The notes beneath the pieces were generated by a model. It was not told where the DNA came from. It did no database searches and saw nothing but the letters and a program-made list of their open reading frames with translations. This document shows positions 6,513-6,603 of a stretch of 6,603 nucleotides of DNA, piece after piece. Within the stretch, counting starts at the first letter, position 1; the number at the start of each line of letters is the position of its first letter. The stretch is from Ignavibacteriota bacterium (GTDB taxonomy: Bacteria > Bacteroidota > UBA10030 > UBA6906): positions 8,519 to 15,121 of the forward strand of contig PMNP01000136.1 of the NCBI GenBank assembly GCA_003161755.1, read 5' to 3'. The position numbers and the translations under genes are program-made.

Positions 6513-6603
6513 GTGCTGGAATTTCTATAGTGAACGTGATGTGTGCATGTCACGGCCATCCCCTCTTCTGCCGTTCGGGTTCACTTCCCTTTTGCGTCGA
6601 CAG
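6513..6603 (-). other. Region upstream of the ABC permease gene, no identifiable gene
   Basis: These 91 bp at the right edge may be intergenic or may hold the very end of an upstream minus-strand gene. Open frames entering from the edge end at TGA 6583-6581 (VDAKGK), TGA 6552-6550 (LSTQKGSEPERQKRGWP) and TAG 6527-6525. None is recognisable, so I do not call a CDS. A promoter-like pair is described separately. Confidence 0.4.
6524..6553 (-). promoter_or_regulatory. Possible sigma-70-like promoter before the ABC permease gene
   Basis: On the minus strand GTGACA (6548-6553, one change from TTGACA) and TATAGA (6524-6529, two changes from TATAAT) are separated by 18 nt. The -10-like box ends only 11 nt before the ATG, so a transcript from it would have a leader of a few bases. 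That would fit the lack of a Shine-Dalgarno. A match of this quality can occur by chance, and the sigma-factor preference of the host is unknown. Confidence 0.25.

Noticed and set aside
6550..6603. Partial minus-strand CDS LSTQKGSEPERQKRGWP at the right edge
   Set aside because: Seventeen unrecognisable residues with two other open frames entering the same edge; nothing chooses between them.

Overview
The window looks like an ordinary stretch of chromosome from a Gram-negative (diderm) bacterium with fairly balanced to slightly GC-rich DNA. The diderm inference rests on a LolA/LolB-like periplasmic protein with a type I signal peptide and on a cell-wall amidase. The long Nramp protein with a universal-stress-protein tail resembles versions I recall from the Bacteroidetes/Chlorobi/Ignavibacteria side of the tree. 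That placement is an inference, and no rRNA or other marker is present. I see no mobile element, tRNA, CRISPR array, phage gene or defence system.

Layout: (1) At the left edge, on the + strand, is the last third or so of an N-acetylmuramoyl-L-alanine amidase (3-302). (2) Converging on it with only 6 bp between the stop codons is a 625-residue minus-strand gene (309-2186), an Nramp/MntH-type divalent metal transporter fused to a complete C-terminal UspA domain. (3) A 189-bp gap (2187-2375) holds a degenerate 7-bp tandem repeat and the presumed control region of the Nramp gene. (4) Upstream of that, reading right to left on the minus strand, is a compact run of four genes: ABC-2-type permease (5682-6512), M24 Xaa-Pro-type metallopeptidase (4435-5619), POT/PTR2-like MFS transporter (3098-4384) and LolA-like periplasmic protein (2376-3101). 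Gaps are 62 bp, 50 bp and a 4-bp ATGA overlap. (5) The right-hand 91 bp lie upstream of the permease and contain no gene I can identify.

How they may work together: the peptidase and POT-like transporter form a plausible pair, with import of small peptides followed by cleavage of proline-containing ones in the cytoplasm. The LolA-like gene is translationally coupled to the transporter. The ABC permease lacks its ATPase within the window, so the partner probably lies beyond the right edge. The Nramp-UspA gene is likely a separate unit, with a good ribosome-binding site of its own and a gap from the gene before it.

Most notable points: the intact UspA nucleotide-binding motif on the metal transporter; the heptamer array (2344-2406) that supplies the last residues and stop codon of the LolA-like gene; and the POT signature motifs in a transporter too short to carry the extra helices of typical bacterial POT proteins. 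I found no clearly new biological system here.
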